This document shows positions 45,474 through 57,819 of a stretch of DNA of 64,000 bases, piece by piece. A program made the position numbers and the translations under genes. This DNA is from Cytidiella melzeri (lineage: Eukaryota; Basidiomycota; Agaricomycetes; Polyporales; Irpicaceae): positions 1 to 64,000 of the forward strand of contig JABYQR010000111.1 in the NCBI GenBank assembly GCA_022592445.1. Direction: 5' to 3'. Below the pieces are notes generated by a model. That model was not told the DNA's origin. It did no database searches and saw only the letters and a list, made by a program, of their open reading frames with translations. The first letter of the stretch is position 1. Every line of letters begins with the position of its first letter.

Positions 45474-45798
45474 GACTGTATCTCATCGTCCGTCCAGTTT
45501 GTTTATTTAGCTAGCGGACTTCATTCTCTAATACCGACACTTTTCTTAGTACTCTTATGTTCCTTGCGCTGGGTAATACAGACATCTTGTTCGCAACATT
45601 CTGCAACGTGCACGATTCACAGGCCCTCTATAACATTGTGAAGCACTGTTGATAGCCCTGAACTACTCACAAGTCAGTCAGATACGATGTAGCTATTATG
45701 GTACGAATAATAAAAGTCTGCTGCGCAAAGAAAGATGAGAGGCACAAAATCAGAATACAAAGCAGCAGTTACCGTAGCTGGCGCATATGAGAAGCACG
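45474..45798. other. Convergent 3' region
   Basis: The 3' flanks of the CFEM gene and of the pinin-domain gene. An AATAAAA word on the plus strand near 45708 is a possible polyadenylation signal. No gene. Confidence 0.4.
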
Positions 45799-46996
45799 CT
45801 AATACTCTACCGCATCATCTTCGTCCGCCATAGTCGGCGACGTCAAAGCGGGCTTTTTGTCCTCTTCCTTAAGTATAGGCGGGCCTCCTTCATCGTCAAC
45901 ATCCATCTGAGCACCGTTCTCTTGTGTCGTTTCCAGTTTTATCTTCTCCTCCTTCTCCTCTTTCTTAGGAGAAGCCTCACCGTTCGCATTCGGCGCATCC
46001 TTGCTATCCTCGTCCATCTGAACGTCCTGCTCCTCACTCTCTCCACTTCTCTGCTGTCCACTTTTCTTCAGACTCTCCTCTTCCGCTACTCGCTGTCTCA
46101 GTCGCGTGATCTCCTCAACTCCCGCCGTACGTTCCGCACGGAAACTCTCCCATTCCTTCTCCGCAGCTTCCTTCACCTAAATGCAAGATAAAATGAGATT
46201 TTCTCACGGTCGGTGTCACTAGAAGTCACGCACCTCTGCTTTTTGTCGAGTCAAGAAGGCCTCCTGTGCTGGTGTCAGGATCGCGGGCAGGTAGTATAGC
46301 GGTGGTGGATGTGAGCGAGGGGGCTGTGCGAGTGGATGTAACGAAGATGGTAGTGATGAGTCGTCCGATGGAATCTGGTCAGACGTCAAGAGGTAGTTCG
46401 CAAGCAATGGTAGTCGTGTCCGACGGAGCTTATGCTGCAGAAACAGGTATGTAGTCAGCATAGAAACACAAGGTGATCAAGAAGACACGTACAATGGAGT
46501 CCTTCAGTTGCAAGTCCTCCTCTTTGCGGTTTGCGGACGTCTTGTCCTTTTTCGCTTCCTCCGCACGCCTGACAGAGTCAGTCTCTTTTCGCAGCTTATC
46601 CTGTAGTCTCTGTTCAATGAGCTGTCGTTTCTTCGCCTAATAAGCGAGAGATGTAAGTACAAGTAGCGTAACACTGTATTGCTGGAACGCGTACCGCTTC
46701 GCTGGCGTTGCGCTCCTTATCCTCGTTCTTGGCTTTGTTCAGCGTGCCCAAAAGACGACCAAACACAGTCTTTCCACGCTTACGCTCGCGTGCGTCCGCC
46801 GTGAGGTCTAGGCGTGGACGCTTCTTGTTGCCTGCAGACATTGCAGCAGGACCTGTTGGCAGCGCCGGCTGGTGTTGCATCTTTTCATCTTCAGGGTCTA
46901 CCTTCGGATTCTCTTCGCTCTGAGATCGTCTGATACGGACGTCAGTAATGGATAGAAAGGATCTGACATGAGGACTACTGACTCCTCGGTAGACAT
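45799..46996 (-). CDS. Pinin/SDK/MemA domain protein
   Basis: Starts at 46996 ('MSTEE', first intron directly after). Exon 2 holds 'KKRPRLDLTADARERKRGKT' followed by 'VFGRLLGTLNKAKNED', the signature of the pinin/SDK/MemA domain, and then a Lys/Glu-rich coiled coil ('QRLQDKLRKETDSVRRAEEA'). A Pro-rich 'PPPLYYLPAILTPAQEAF' segment and a second helix ('LRQRVAEEESLKK') precede an acidic tail ending 'EDDAVEY' at 45799. Pinin proteins act in the nucleus in exon-junction/splicing complexes. The protein is about 330 residues, shorter than animal pinin but usual for fungi. It is head-to-head with srp72. Confidence 0.85.
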
Positions 46997-47205
46997 GGTA
47001 GAATTATGGAGTAAAGTTCGTGAGCGAAGACTGGCGCGCTTTGGAACGGGGTGAAGGGGATAGGAAACGTGATAAACAGATTACTTACTTCGCTTGATGT
47101 TGCTTACAAAACCAGTAACAATATTTGTTACCGACTGTTACGGACAATTATTCAAGCGCTTCGTGTTATTGACCCACTTCACCTCGTCTCCGACGACCAC
47201 TTGTC
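46997..47205. promoter_or_regulatory. Shared bidirectional promoter of pinin gene and srp72
   Basis: Only 209 bp separate the two start codons, so both promoters must lie here or overlap. No canonical TATA box is evident, in keeping with housekeeping genes. Confidence 0.5.
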
Positions 47206-48305
47206 ATGCCACCGAATGCACCGCAGAAACCTGCACCTCTGCGCAAAGGCGCAGTGAACAAACCAAAACAGAAGGCCGCTCCCAAACAGCCCCTCTCTAC
47301 TGCTGAAAGACTGAAGAGGCTGTTCAACTCCCTCTGTGCTCAAATCGACGGCGGTCATTTCAGCAATGCGCTCAAGACATGTGACAAGAGTGCGTTGCCC
47401 TTTGTGTGCTGTTTACATGCGGTACTGAATGAAACCTACTCCTTAGTCCTCCGTCTAGACCCACAAGACAAAGATGCGCTGCAAACCAAGCTGTTCCTGT
47501 TATTGCAGACGGAGCAGTACAGTACCGCGTTGGCCATGATCGATGCTGACGACACGTACGCTTTCGAGAAGGCGTATTCCCTTTATCGCACGAATCACGA
47601 GTCGGGGGCGAGAGAGGCGTTGGAGATTTCGAAGAGACAGAAAGGAGAGGATGAAAGAGGCGCAATGCACCTGGAGGCTCAGTTGGTATGAGTTCATCTT
47701 GTGACATTTATAATTCGAGATTGGATCGTTAATACGTTCGGGGTAGTCTTACCGCGAAGGGTCGTACCAGACGGCATTTGATCTCTACACCCAGCTGCTG
47801 GATACATCAGAGCCGGTGCGTTGCCTGAAAACACGTTGTCAGCAATTCACCAAAACAATGCGCACAGAGTTCTGATGAACACGCCGATATCCTCACAAAT
47901 CTCGAGGCTGCACAAAGGCATCTCGATTTTATCAACACGGGTTATCTGCATGCTTTGGACAGCCTGCCTTCAGCGACGGCGGCTAATTTAGAGACCAATC
48001 CTCCGCCACAGCCGACTACTATCGCAGCGGCTATCGCATCTGCATCCGCTGCTGACGTTGGCCCCGCCAGAAAGGAGAAGAAACTGAGGACGAAACGTTT
48101 GCCGAAAAACGTTGTTCTTGGCGTCACACCTCCCCCAGACCCTGAACGCTGGTTAAAGAAGAGTGAAAGGTCAACTTTCGGCCAAGGCAAGCGGAGAAAG
48201 GGTGCAGGAGGTGGCGCAACTCAGGGCATTGTCGACAGTCCTGCTGCCACTCAGTCGGCTGGACAAGGCACGAAAGCGTCTAGCAAATCAAAGAAGAAAA
48301 AGTAA
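47206..48305 (+). CDS. srp72: Signal recognition particle subunit SRP72 (short form)
   Basis: SRP72 binds SRP68 and 7S RNA in the cytosolic signal recognition particle. The N-terminus has TPR-like repeats ('LFNSLCAQIDGGHFSNALKT', then 'ILRLDPQDKDALQTKLFLLL', 'ALAMIDADDTYAFEKAYSLY' and 'YREGSYQTAFDLYTQLL'). It aligns in order with human SRP72 residues 1-170. The C-terminus carries the RNA-binding motif 'LPKNVVLGVTPPPDPERWLK' and a Lys-rich end. Four exons code for about 310 residues, against roughly 640-670 in yeast and human. The central TPR half is absent, and the last exon runs straight from the N-terminal repeats into an Ala/Pro linker. No stop or frameshift is present, so the short form is probably translated. 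Confidence 0.85.
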
Positions 48306-48805
48306 CGAGGTGTGTCAAAATGACGCGTGCTGCATGTCTCGTGTACAACACCTGGCGGATGCTTTGTTTTCATAAGCCAGTCCCCATCGCTAATCAGGGC
48401 TCTTTCTGACCCTAGACTTGATTGCTGTACAACGTGTTGTATCATACGTCTACAATTGCCAGGTGCACACGATAATATCCGCTATCGTCAATTTATTACC
48501 CGCAACGTTCCTTGCCACTCGATCGCACGTAAGTGCTAGCTGAAGTTCGAGTTACTGATCTGTTTCCACCGAAGTTCCTTTTCAATCATTGAAGAAGGCC
48601 GGGACATAGATATGAGCATACTGGATCCTAGCGGAATTCTTCGAGTTCCCTTGGCACAATTTCCGCTCCATCTGAAGACGCGTTCGGTCCTCCTTTCTCC
48701 TTGCGAACAGCCTATGCCATGGCGAAGAACTCATTCATGGCTGTGACATCTACATGGAAGCTTACGCATGCATAGACCTCGCCGTACGCACATGCATCAG
48801 GAGTC

Positions 48806-49087
48806 TCACCTCAACGGTCCGTCCTCACCAGCCGAACGACGTTTGTCCCCTTTGGCTCTCCTGACTGCTATTCTTTGGAAGTTCAAAATGCCTAGCCCAT
48901 TCAAAACAAAGAATGTTGTCCAGCCTGCCGCATACCACATGTCCCAGGAGGAACACGATCTCCGGAGAATGTTGTCCATGTCATTAAACACGCCCGCAGT
49001 CCACACCTCGTCCTCATCCTTCGCCCGCATTCTTCTTCGAAACCTTGACCATGGTGTCCTCGTTCCGTGAGTGTCAGCGTTCTCCAC
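48806..49087 (-). CDS. Possible small single-pass membrane protein
   Basis: A 93-codon minus-strand frame with an Arg-rich start, a polar middle ('VFNDMDNILRR') and one hydrophobic segment ('YAAGWTTFFVLNGLGILNF') followed by basic residues. This would give a typical tail-anchored or inner-membrane topology. I recognise no family, and the opposite strand is also open, so this may be chance. It lies about 100 bp from, and divergent to, the next gene. Confidence 0.25.
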   Translation of the reverse strand: MENADTHGTRTPWSRFRRRMRAKDEDEVWTAGVFNDMDNILRRSCSSWDMWYAAGWTTFFVLNGLGILNFQRIAVRRAKGDKRRSAGEDGPLR

Positions 49088-49187
49088 TGCTTTAAATATC
49101 AGCTACGAGTTTGGAGGATGAGCATCGGTCTTCCTTTCCCCTTCTCCTCTTCTACCTCTCATCTCAGCTTTCTTTTGCTGATTAACA

Positions 49188-50855
49188 ATGTCGCATCCTG
49201 AAGTTCACGGCGTCGTCGTCCTTGCTCGCAACGGTGACCGTAGCGAGTGCTATCAGCACCCTATCACCCAAAAGCCTGGGCCCGGTACCACTGAGAGCAC
49301 TCCTCTCGGTGAGGTTCAAGCCCACCAACTCGGCTCCTACCTCAAGGACGTCTACTTCAACCCCGAGTCCTCCTCTCACATTCATGGCATCAGCCCGGAG
49401 ATTGTCAACCTCAAGGAGGTCCACGTCCGCGTGAAAGTTGGCGGCGAGGGCGCGTCCGTCTTCGACTCGGCCACTGCCGTCCTCCAGGGTCTCTTCCCTC
49501 CCAACCCCAAGAACAGGATTACTCTTGCTAACGAGACCACTGTGGTCGCGCCTCTCAACGGTACGTCAGCTCGCGTTGTTCTGATATTTGTACTGATATC
49601 CACGAAGGTTATCAATATGTCCCGGTCGAGACCGTGGAGCCTAGCAACGACCGCTCGCTCGAGAGCTGGACTGACTGCCCAGTGTGTAACCATGCTAGCT
49701 CATGATTTGCACTATCTGACACCTCTCAAGGCATTCCAAAACCATGTGAAGAAGGTCCTAGCATCCGACAAATTCAAGCAGGTGGAGAAGGACGCAGCGC
49801 CATTCTTCAAGGATGCTGCGGACTTCGTCTTTGGTAGGCCGACTACCCTTGAGAACATGGTAAGTCGCACGCCTTACGCTCTGCTACGATGTCTCACGCA
49901 CATATCCATAGTACAACCTGTGGGACTACATGTCCTCTGAGTTGATCCACAATATCACCTACGCTCACCGTCTCCCGCCTACGTTCATTGACCAGGCCCG
50001 TGGCTTGGCTGACTTCCGCGAGAACGCCATCTTCTCCGACGAGAACATGAATGGCATCGGTAACAGTACGTAATGCGCACTCTCTTGCTCTGCTCACGCT
50101 GACGCATTCCTATAGTTGCCAGCCGCACCGTCCTCAGCTCTGTCACCGCTGCTCTCCAGCGCATCGCATTCAACGGCGACCCGCTACAGTTCATGCTCAT
50201 TCAGACCACCTACCAGCCCTTCATCTCGCTCTTCCACCAGACCGAGGCAATCAAACGTCACCCAGAGCTCGGCGCCATTGGTAAGTCTTCTCGCTGCCAC
50301 AATCCTATGGTCATAACTGACTTTGACACAAGCCGATCCTGGCTCCGCTCTCGCCATCGAGCTCCGTCGTGCTCCTCCCCCGGATGCGCGCGAGTTCTTG
50401 AGGTTCAAGTTCAGGAACGGTACCAACGAGGATTTCCGTGTCATCAACGTCTTCGGGCACCACGAGGATGTCCCTCTCACGGAGTTCATCTACCGCCTCG
50501 AGGTACAGTCTTGATTGACTTCGAGTTTAATCTGGGCTGACTTTGCTATGTCCAGGGCTCTGTCATCCACAGCAACGGCGAGTGGGCCCGCACTTGCGGC
50601 ATCGGCAGCCAATACTCTTCCTGGTTGACTCTCCCCGAGTCTGTCAACAAAATGACCGCGGGTGACAAGTTCCTCGAGGGCACCCTTGTCTTGGGAATGA
50701 TCTTCTTCTTGATGATGTTCACCTGGCTCGGCTCCTACCTCTTCAAGGGCTACCGTCGCCGCAGCGCCCTTCGTCTCCGTGGCGAAGAGGCTAGCCTCGA
50801 GTCTATTAACTACGGTGCTGCTGGTGAGAAGGCTATGATTCAGTACAGAGATTGA
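49188..50855 (+). CDS. Histidine-phosphatase-fold membrane protein lacking the catalytic His
   Basis: About 440 residues in seven or so exons. It resembles branch-2 histidine phosphatases (acid phosphatase/phytase fold). The N-terminal strand reads 'VVVLARNGDR', so the Arg-His-Gly catalytic motif is Arg14-Asn15-Gly16. Other family blocks are 'TPLGEVQAHQLGSYL', 'GGEGASVFDSATAVLQGLFP', 'RIAFNGDPLQFMLIQTTYQP', 'ELGAIADPGSALAIELRR' and 'HHEDVPLTEFIYRL' (the second-histidine region). A single hydrophobic helix near the C-terminus ('LVLGMIFFLMMFTWLGSYLF') is followed by 'KGYRRRSALRLR', giving a type I membrane topology. No cleavable signal peptide is evident. Without the phospho-accepting His it is probably not a phosphatase. 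The leader before the ATG is pyrimidine-rich. Confidence 0.8.
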
Positions 50856-52580
50856 GCGCCGCGGTGTTGATATTCGACGAACTCTGGTTGAGGGATGGTT
50901 CTCACGAGACACGGTATTGAAAGGACTTTCAACTAGCATCTGCATCCGCATTTTGTACCATTATCATTGTTCATTCATTATCGGTTCTAGGGACTTGTAA
51001 CATTGCGCATTGACATATGTACTTGTTTTTAAAATCAATCGCTTATCAGTTTGTCTCTCGATGCGACCGCGGCGTGTTCTTCTCTTCGCTCTGTGTTTTG
51101 TCAACAGTTTCCCTTTATAGAAGCCACCCACCAGCGCTCGCAAATGTCCGAAAGAAGGCAAAACTGATGCGCCGATACGCCGGGAGCCTCTTAAACTTGA
51201 ACACTCCTTCAACGAGCCTTCTCGTTAACCTTCCACGGATACACTGGTCCTTATGCTGAACTGATAGCGATGTCAATTACTTAGTGAAAATGAAGACGTC
51301 GCCGAGGACCATCTCTGCTTGGTTATTCTGCCAGACGTGCGCAGGCATATGACTTGCGACGACATCTCCCTTGTCCTCTTCGCAGCGCGAACAAAGTCTC
51401 TCTGCCTTTGTGAGGACACATCAGAAGGGTTACACACTTACGCCCTTTCTCCTCTACTGCCGTCAGTACTAGTTCAATTACTGGGTGCACTTTGTCTGAC
51501 GTGTCGTGTGCGCATCTTCACCCAGACCACCGAGTCAAAACCTCAAAGCACGTTGCATCTGTAACTCGGTGCCAACGCGGATTTCAGAAATACCTGTTTC
51601 TGACTGTATTCACATCGTTTGCGGCGACGTTGACGGTTTAATTTCGGTGGACTGCTACAGCCCTACGTGTCGTACGACGGTCTGTAATCGAGCAGCAAAC
51701 AAATGGATGACTGGCTTGGAACAGTCAGTGCTTATTGTCTGACCGTGTGCACAACTTTGTGACAGCTTCTTCACTATATAGAATTATTGCCTCTATGCCA
51801 CTGCGAGGCTGACGAAGGGTATGGGGCGGTTCCCGTCACCCGAGCTTATATTATATTGCTCAAGCACACGCCGCAGCAGACCCTTCAAGGATGCATCGAT
51901 GTCGCCGCCTCCAATCAGTGTATCGGATGCCATAATTCGTCTTTATGCCATACCTTTCCAGCGCATTGTTTGCATTCATTTTCCATTCTCACATGCGCAC
52001 GCAGCATGATGATGGCTGGTTTAATATCGCCGAGAGGATATCACCTCAGGGCGTGAATGTGCGGCTAGGTAAATTCACAGTCCTCCAGTCGTCTACGCAT
52101 TCGTGTTGCTCATCGTCATAGCTACTGTTGTCAATGGTTCGATGCTTTACAAGGGCTACGACGGAGTGAACACGGCTCCTGCTTACCTTGTATTCTCCAT
52201 CACCGCGACTCCAGCAACCTGATGAGTACTGAGCGCCTATTCAACCACCACATTTCGTTTCAATACCACGTTCACCGCGGTACTGCTCCAAAAGGCGTGT
52301 CTTGTAGCAGCAATGTGTCAAGCACGCGACAACGGGAGCTCCTCAATGCGACTTGTCAAGACCTTGTATGTACATGGCGCCCTGGTAGTCAATCGTCAGA
52401 TAATCACTGCAACAGGACTTCTCCGAGTACCCTTCAACATGTAAGCCACGTTCCCATACCGTAAACCCTCGACATGATGCTGATCTGCCAGTACAGCAAT
52501 GCGAGACCTCTTAAGACCCTCGTCGACGTGTACTCTAGTACAGAGATCTCCACCCCGAATCCCACTAATGTCTCCCTAAG
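50856..52580. other. Intergenic region with one protein-like fragment
   Basis: No complete gene is supported. At about 52082-52219 the plus strand reads a hydrophobic helix-like stretch ('VVYAFVLLIVIATVVNGSML') followed by 'YKGYDGVNTAPAYLVF' and a stop, with an apparent splice acceptor before it. It may be the last exon of a degraded membrane-protein gene. The rest shows nothing I can assign. Confidence 0.4.
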
Positions 52581-53977
52581 ATGAGCTCGACGACTGATGC
52601 AACGCCCACGTCGACTCTCGACGCTTCTGGGTCCGAATCTTCTGGTGACGGGCCCAGTGGATACGACATCTCTGGCTTGGTTATAGGAGTCGTCAGTACC
52701 GCCGCTCTCCTGCAGCTCGTATACCTCGGTATCGAGCAACTCCTCCCTACCAAACGACTCAAGTTCTTGGATGAAACCCTCAATGAGACGATCGAACTAT
52801 ATACGACGGTACTGGAGGACGGCTTGTTCCCTAGTTCTGACAAGATGAAGTCGATAGAGCACCGCCTACAAAAGTACGCTTTGCATAATTGTCATGTGGG
52901 TCCCTGATATCTGCTCACAGCCATTGACACAGCCTGCGTCGGGACTCGGATTCGCTTCGCGCGAAAGTACACATTGCGACTACGTTCAAGAGGCAGATCC
53001 GTGCATGGTGGTACGGCGTGTCTAACCGTCTTAATGCTGTACGGCGCGAGGTCGAAGCTGCTCGGGCTGAAATTGCAGTAAGTGGTCGCTTTAAGCAAGT
53101 CATGTTCCAAACTTTCACACATCACAGTTAGCCAGCGATAAAGAAAGAAAGAGGCTGGAACGCGAAAACAGAATGCCTCCGCATCAATCGTTGTCAGGGA
53201 GTACCTACGCTGCTTCGCGAGCAACGCACGCAGTGCCAGCATTGAGAAGTTTGCGTGCGTTCTGGCATGTAATGTCGCATGTAAATCAATCTTATTCTTC
53301 CCATTAGCTTTAAAATCTGTGGTCGATCCTCGCCTTGGGAAGGCGACGGGTATGGGATTGCATGCCTCGCAAAGCACAATAAGCACTAGAGGTATGGGGC
53401 TTGCAAGTGAATGTATTGCTGTAGTGCTCATACATACTGCGGATGTATAGCCCACGTATATCCTCCAGGGTCAGGGTATCACCTATCGGTCCCGCCGCCA
53501 GTTTTCGTGCCAGATCCCTTGCCTAGCAACATAACTGCGCAGACACAATCCGACGCTCGTCACAGACTAGACCAGTTGAACCATCAGCTCTCTCGACTCC
53601 CAGGGGGTCAGGGCCACGCCGACGCTAGCACGGCTCACACCCCAGAATACGACGATGGAAGGGTACATCCATCAGAAATAGAGAGAACCATGAAAGTACT
53701 TAACGAGCTGGCAAAGACGCTCTCGGTCATCGCAGCGTCAGAATTGACGAGCGCGTCAAGTGGGCCGGTGAATCCGGACTTGGGACAGGTCAATCCTACC
53801 CAGCTCGGTATTCTCATAGACGGGTTAAGGGCGGTTCAGGCAGCTGCAGAGGAGCAACCTCCTGCACCGGCTAATGATGTGCCCTCAACAGCAACTATCG
53901 AGGAAGTCATGGATGGACCACAAAGTGACGGGGAAGCTCAGGGACCTCCGTCGATGCCTCTGGTGGATGTATCGTGA
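52581..53977 (+). CDS. Uncharacterised single-pass membrane coiled-coil protein
   Basis: The first exon starts 'MSSTTDATPTSTL' and has one membrane helix ('GLVIGVVSTAALLQLVYLGI') followed by a long helical segment ('FLDETLNETIELYTTVLEDG'). Exon 2 continues the helices ('LRRDSDSLRAKVHIATTFKR' and 'AVRREVEAARAEIA'). Exon 3 begins 'LASDKERKRLERENR'. A downstream frame (about 53480-53977) with a proline-rich start and a helical 'EIERTMKVLNELAKTLSVIA' is probably the last exon, joined by an intron with acceptor TCCTCCAG near 53469. The join is inference, and exon 3 could instead end at 53305. Helical single-pass proteins of this build are common and unnamed in agaricomycetes. Function unknown. Confidence 0.5.
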
Positions 53978-54442
53978 ATCGTGATGCACGACCGAATTCG
54001 CTTTCGTCACGCTGTGTGTGGTGGCACTCAGCTGTTCGCCGAGTCTGGATGTCGATATGACGGAGTTTACACCGTCTGTTGGTTGGACTCAAAATGCGGT
54101 TGATATACTGTGTCGCGACGAACGTCGACGTGAATGCGTGGATGGCAAGTAGACTTCTAGTGACTTCTTATCAGTTGTTGTTAACGATGTGAATTTGTGC
54201 ACCATACGGCCAAGAGGCTTTCTATGTCCATTGTGAAGAGCATCCATATGCATCTATGACGTGCACCCAACTTGAAAGCCATCATGTGGCACCCCGCCAT
54301 GTCCACAAAAGGGAATTCCCGCTTTTGCCATCAGAAAGCCGCACGTAGAGAAGTGATTGGGCCTTGTGATTGCGTTGCTTCCTGCTCAATGTGTCTTACT
54401 CTGTCTCGCCCACTCTCCATATAATCAGACAATGACCTGGAC
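53978..54442. other. Intergenic region before the ceramidase gene
   Basis: No coding signal. It should hold the ceramidase promoter. A CCATATAATC word at about 54417-54426, roughly 20 bp before the start, may be TATA-like. Confidence 0.4.
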
Positions 54443-57400
54443 ATGCACGCTCACAGCACCTTCCCCTGCTGGCCCGACGCTGTCCTCAGCCTGTACTACT
54501 TCGTCACTGCCATGTTCAACAGGGCGTTGATATACCTTACTACTTGCTTCGCCTCGACCGCCGTGCTCTCGCAAAATGGCGCAAGAGTCAGCGCGCAGTA
54601 CTTACTGGGGCTCGGTACGTGACTTTGCTGTCGTCGACTAGCTGGCAACTGAAGGTGTTGCAGGCATCGCCGATATTACAGGGTGTGTTGTCAATTTGAG
54701 TTGTCTGTGCAGAGGCTGAAATATGTTCAAAGACCTGTGGTTGAGACAAATATGATGGTGCGTTCGTTTTGTTGCGTACATCGACGCGTCATGACGGTCG
54801 ACCACGCAGGGTTACGCCAGCTTGGCTCAGACCGACACCGGCCTACACATGCGGCAACGTAGTCGTGCATGGATTGTAGCCGACGCGTCGAACTCGACCC
54901 AGCGATTCGTGTTCATCAGCGCAGGTACACCTTTTTAATCTATCCTCTATCTCGTACATGCCGACGCCTTCACATGCAGACATTGCTATGGGTGACACCG
55001 GTATTCGTCGTTCGATCGTGTCCCAGCTGTCCGCCCTTTACCCCGAGTACTACAACAATGCCAACATCGCCCTCTCGTCCACACATCAACACAGCGGTGT
55101 CGGCGGATATCTCGAGAACCTCCTCCCGCAGCTGACCGCCCTCGGATATGTGAAGGAAACCGCCGATGCCATCGTCGCGGGTACTGTCCTCGCAGTCCAG
55201 CGTGCGCACGCATCTTTGAAGCCTGGGAGCCTGTCTATAGGAAACACGACTATTCTTGACGCAAACATCAACAGGAGTCCCAGCGCGTATCTCGCTAACC
55301 CTGCGGCGGAAAGGGCATTGTACCAGTATGACCAGGACAAGGATATGAGTTTGCTCAGGTTCGATGACACGGACGGAAATGCAAGAGGTTTTATCAGTTT
55401 CTTCCCTGTTCACGGAACCAGTCTGTATGAGGTACGCCCAGAGTTAGCTACTAGTCTACGACTCCTGCTCATAGTCTGTAGAACAACACCCTCGTTAGCA
55501 GTGACAACAAGGGCATGGCAGCGTACTTGTACGAATGTATGTCTTCTCTCAATCAATGACCTATCACATGCTGATGAAATCGCTATAGCTATGGTAGAGC
55601 CTTCAGCAATGCCAGGCAATCAGACCTTTGTCGCAGGCTTTGCTCAAGGTACGCTTTCTACCAGTTTCTTGTACATGAGTCGATTGTACTGAACCGCATA
55701 TAGCCAACGTGGGTGATACCAGTCCTAACACGTAAGTATATGCTATCTATTTCGGCTTGGTTCAGAATTAACTCGCCCTTGCACAGGCTGGGCGCGTTCT
55801 GTGAAAGTCCAGGTCAGCCATGGGACGGCCTACCCTGCGAATTTGACCATTCGACGTGTGGCAACGCGACAGAAGACTGCCATGGCCGGTAAGCTCGCCG
55901 TATATCGAAACCTTCGCGCTTTCGAGTTTGCTTACGCTGGTCTAATGCATGCCAGTGGGCCAGGTTTCCGGGTTTCCGATTTCGAGTCGAACAGCATTAT
56001 TGGCCAAAAGCAGGCTGACGGCGCAAAGACTCTCATGAGCCAGAAGTTGCCTGCTGTGAGCGGGCCGGTTGCTTATGTGCACACGTATTTGAACATGTGA
56101 GCGTATTGTCCTCGATAAAAACGCGTAATTAGCTCAATTTTCAAACGTCCAGGTCCTTCCACCAGTTCACGCTGCCAAATGGCACAGCTGTGCAGACATG
56201 TCCTGCTGGCCTTGGATATTCTTTCGCCGGCGGAACGACGTATGTTTCACCACCGCTTGTTTGTCTCTTTCGCTGACAGTTTTACAGTGACGGACCAGGA
56301 GCGTTCGATTTCATTCAAGGAGACAACTCATCCAACCCGCAGAACCCCTTCTGGGAGCTCGTCAAGGGTGCGATCACCCCGCTTCCTCCCCCGGAACAAG
56401 TCGCGTGTCAGTATCCTAAGCCGATCTTACTTGACACTGTAAGTGATGGATGATGTCTCCACGTATTGGTATATGAGAGAGACTGAAACTACGTGGACAG
56501 GGCTATGCGACTACGCCATACAACTGGTCTCCTCATACTGTCGATATCCAGATGTTACGCGTTGGAAACGTCGTGATCCTTGTCATCCCTGGAGAATTGA
56601 CGACTATGTCTGGCAGACGCATACGGTTAGTTGTCAATATATCTATCCTCCGCCTTGCTGTTTTGAATCTCTCATTTGAATTTAGGAACGCTATCCGCGC
56701 GAAGCTGATCTCTTCTGGTGTTGTCGGAGATGACGCATACGTCGTCCTCGCTGGTCCTGCGAACACCTATGGACACTACATCGCTACACCCGAAGAGTAT
56801 TCTGTGCAACGTTACGAAGGCGCGTCGACGATTTTCGGGCAGTGTACGTGGCTCAATGTTTCCAGCATACCTAGTTGTGTCGGTCTTGTTCTGATTATAA
56901 CACAATCTGATGCAGGGACTCTGGACTCGTATATCGACAAGTACAGCAGTCTCGTGCCTTACTTGAGCCCGAGCTCTACAGGAACACCGCCTTCGGACCC
57001 TGCGCCTGAAGATCAGACTTCGAAGGCCATCTCGTTGCGCGTGGGCTCCCTTTCATTCATCACGACATGCAATCACTCATTTTGGGTTGTTGGGTCAATT
57101 TGGTTTATAGACTGGCGTCATCGTAGATAACGCGCCCATTGGGAAGAAATTCGGTGATGTCTTGATAGACGTCAACACTGCCTCAGCGTACCAAGCTGGA
57201 GAAACTGTCTTCGCACAGTTCGTAGGGTACGTCTGATACTTGCGCGGTATCTTACATGTTACTCCGAAAGCTGACCAACGTATGTGAATAGTGCTAACCC
57301 CAGAGTGAGTGCTGTGTCAGTTGAAGGCTGAACGATTATTGGTGCTGACATGCATCCAAAATCGTAGAACAACTTCAGGCTTGAGGGAACGTTCCTCACT

Positions 57401-57819
57401 GTCGATCAATCCGTGAACGGCCAGTGGACTCCCGTCAGATCGGATTCGCATCCTTCGACGGTGTATCAGTGGCTCCGGACCAACGAGGTAACCCACACAT
57501 GTCCCTCCTCGTCGTGCGATTGATGCACTGTCACTGACCGCACGCACACGAACTCTGTAGATCTTGGGATACAGCACAGTGAACATCTCTTGGACAGTCG
57601 AGAGCGGCACACCGGGTGAGTTTTGTTTTTTCTCTCCTTCCCCATCCCCCTTTATCTCCGTATGGACGGCTCAAATACTAATAATGTTATCATTTCTTGG
57701 ATGTGTGTGATCGTCCAGCCGGGACGTACCGCCTCACGTACTTTGGCGACTCGAAGCCTCTGATCGGCCAGATCAGCGCGTTCACGGGGCATTCGTCGAG
57801 TTTTACGGTTTCGGATTGA
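54443..57819 (+). CDS. Neutral/alkaline ceramidase
   Basis: Zn-dependent amidase (EC 3.5.1.23) that splits ceramide into sphingosine and fatty acid, usually secreted or membrane-bound. Starts considered are the ATG at 54443 or the one at 54512. The latter leaves a clean signal peptide ('MFNRALIYLTTCFASTAVLS'). Family blocks in order are 'YLLGLGIADITG', 'GYASLAQTDTGLHMRQRSRA', 'FVFISADIAMGD', 'STHQHSGVGGYLEN' (Zn-ligand region), 'NINRSPSAYLANP' (family signature around the catalytic loop), 'FFPVHGTSLYENNTLVSSDN' and 'GFAQANVGDTSPNT'. The C-terminal immunoglobulin-like domain ends 'GHSSSFTVSD' at 57819. About fifteen small introns. The length, about 730 residues, is normal. No breaks seen. Confidence 0.92.
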
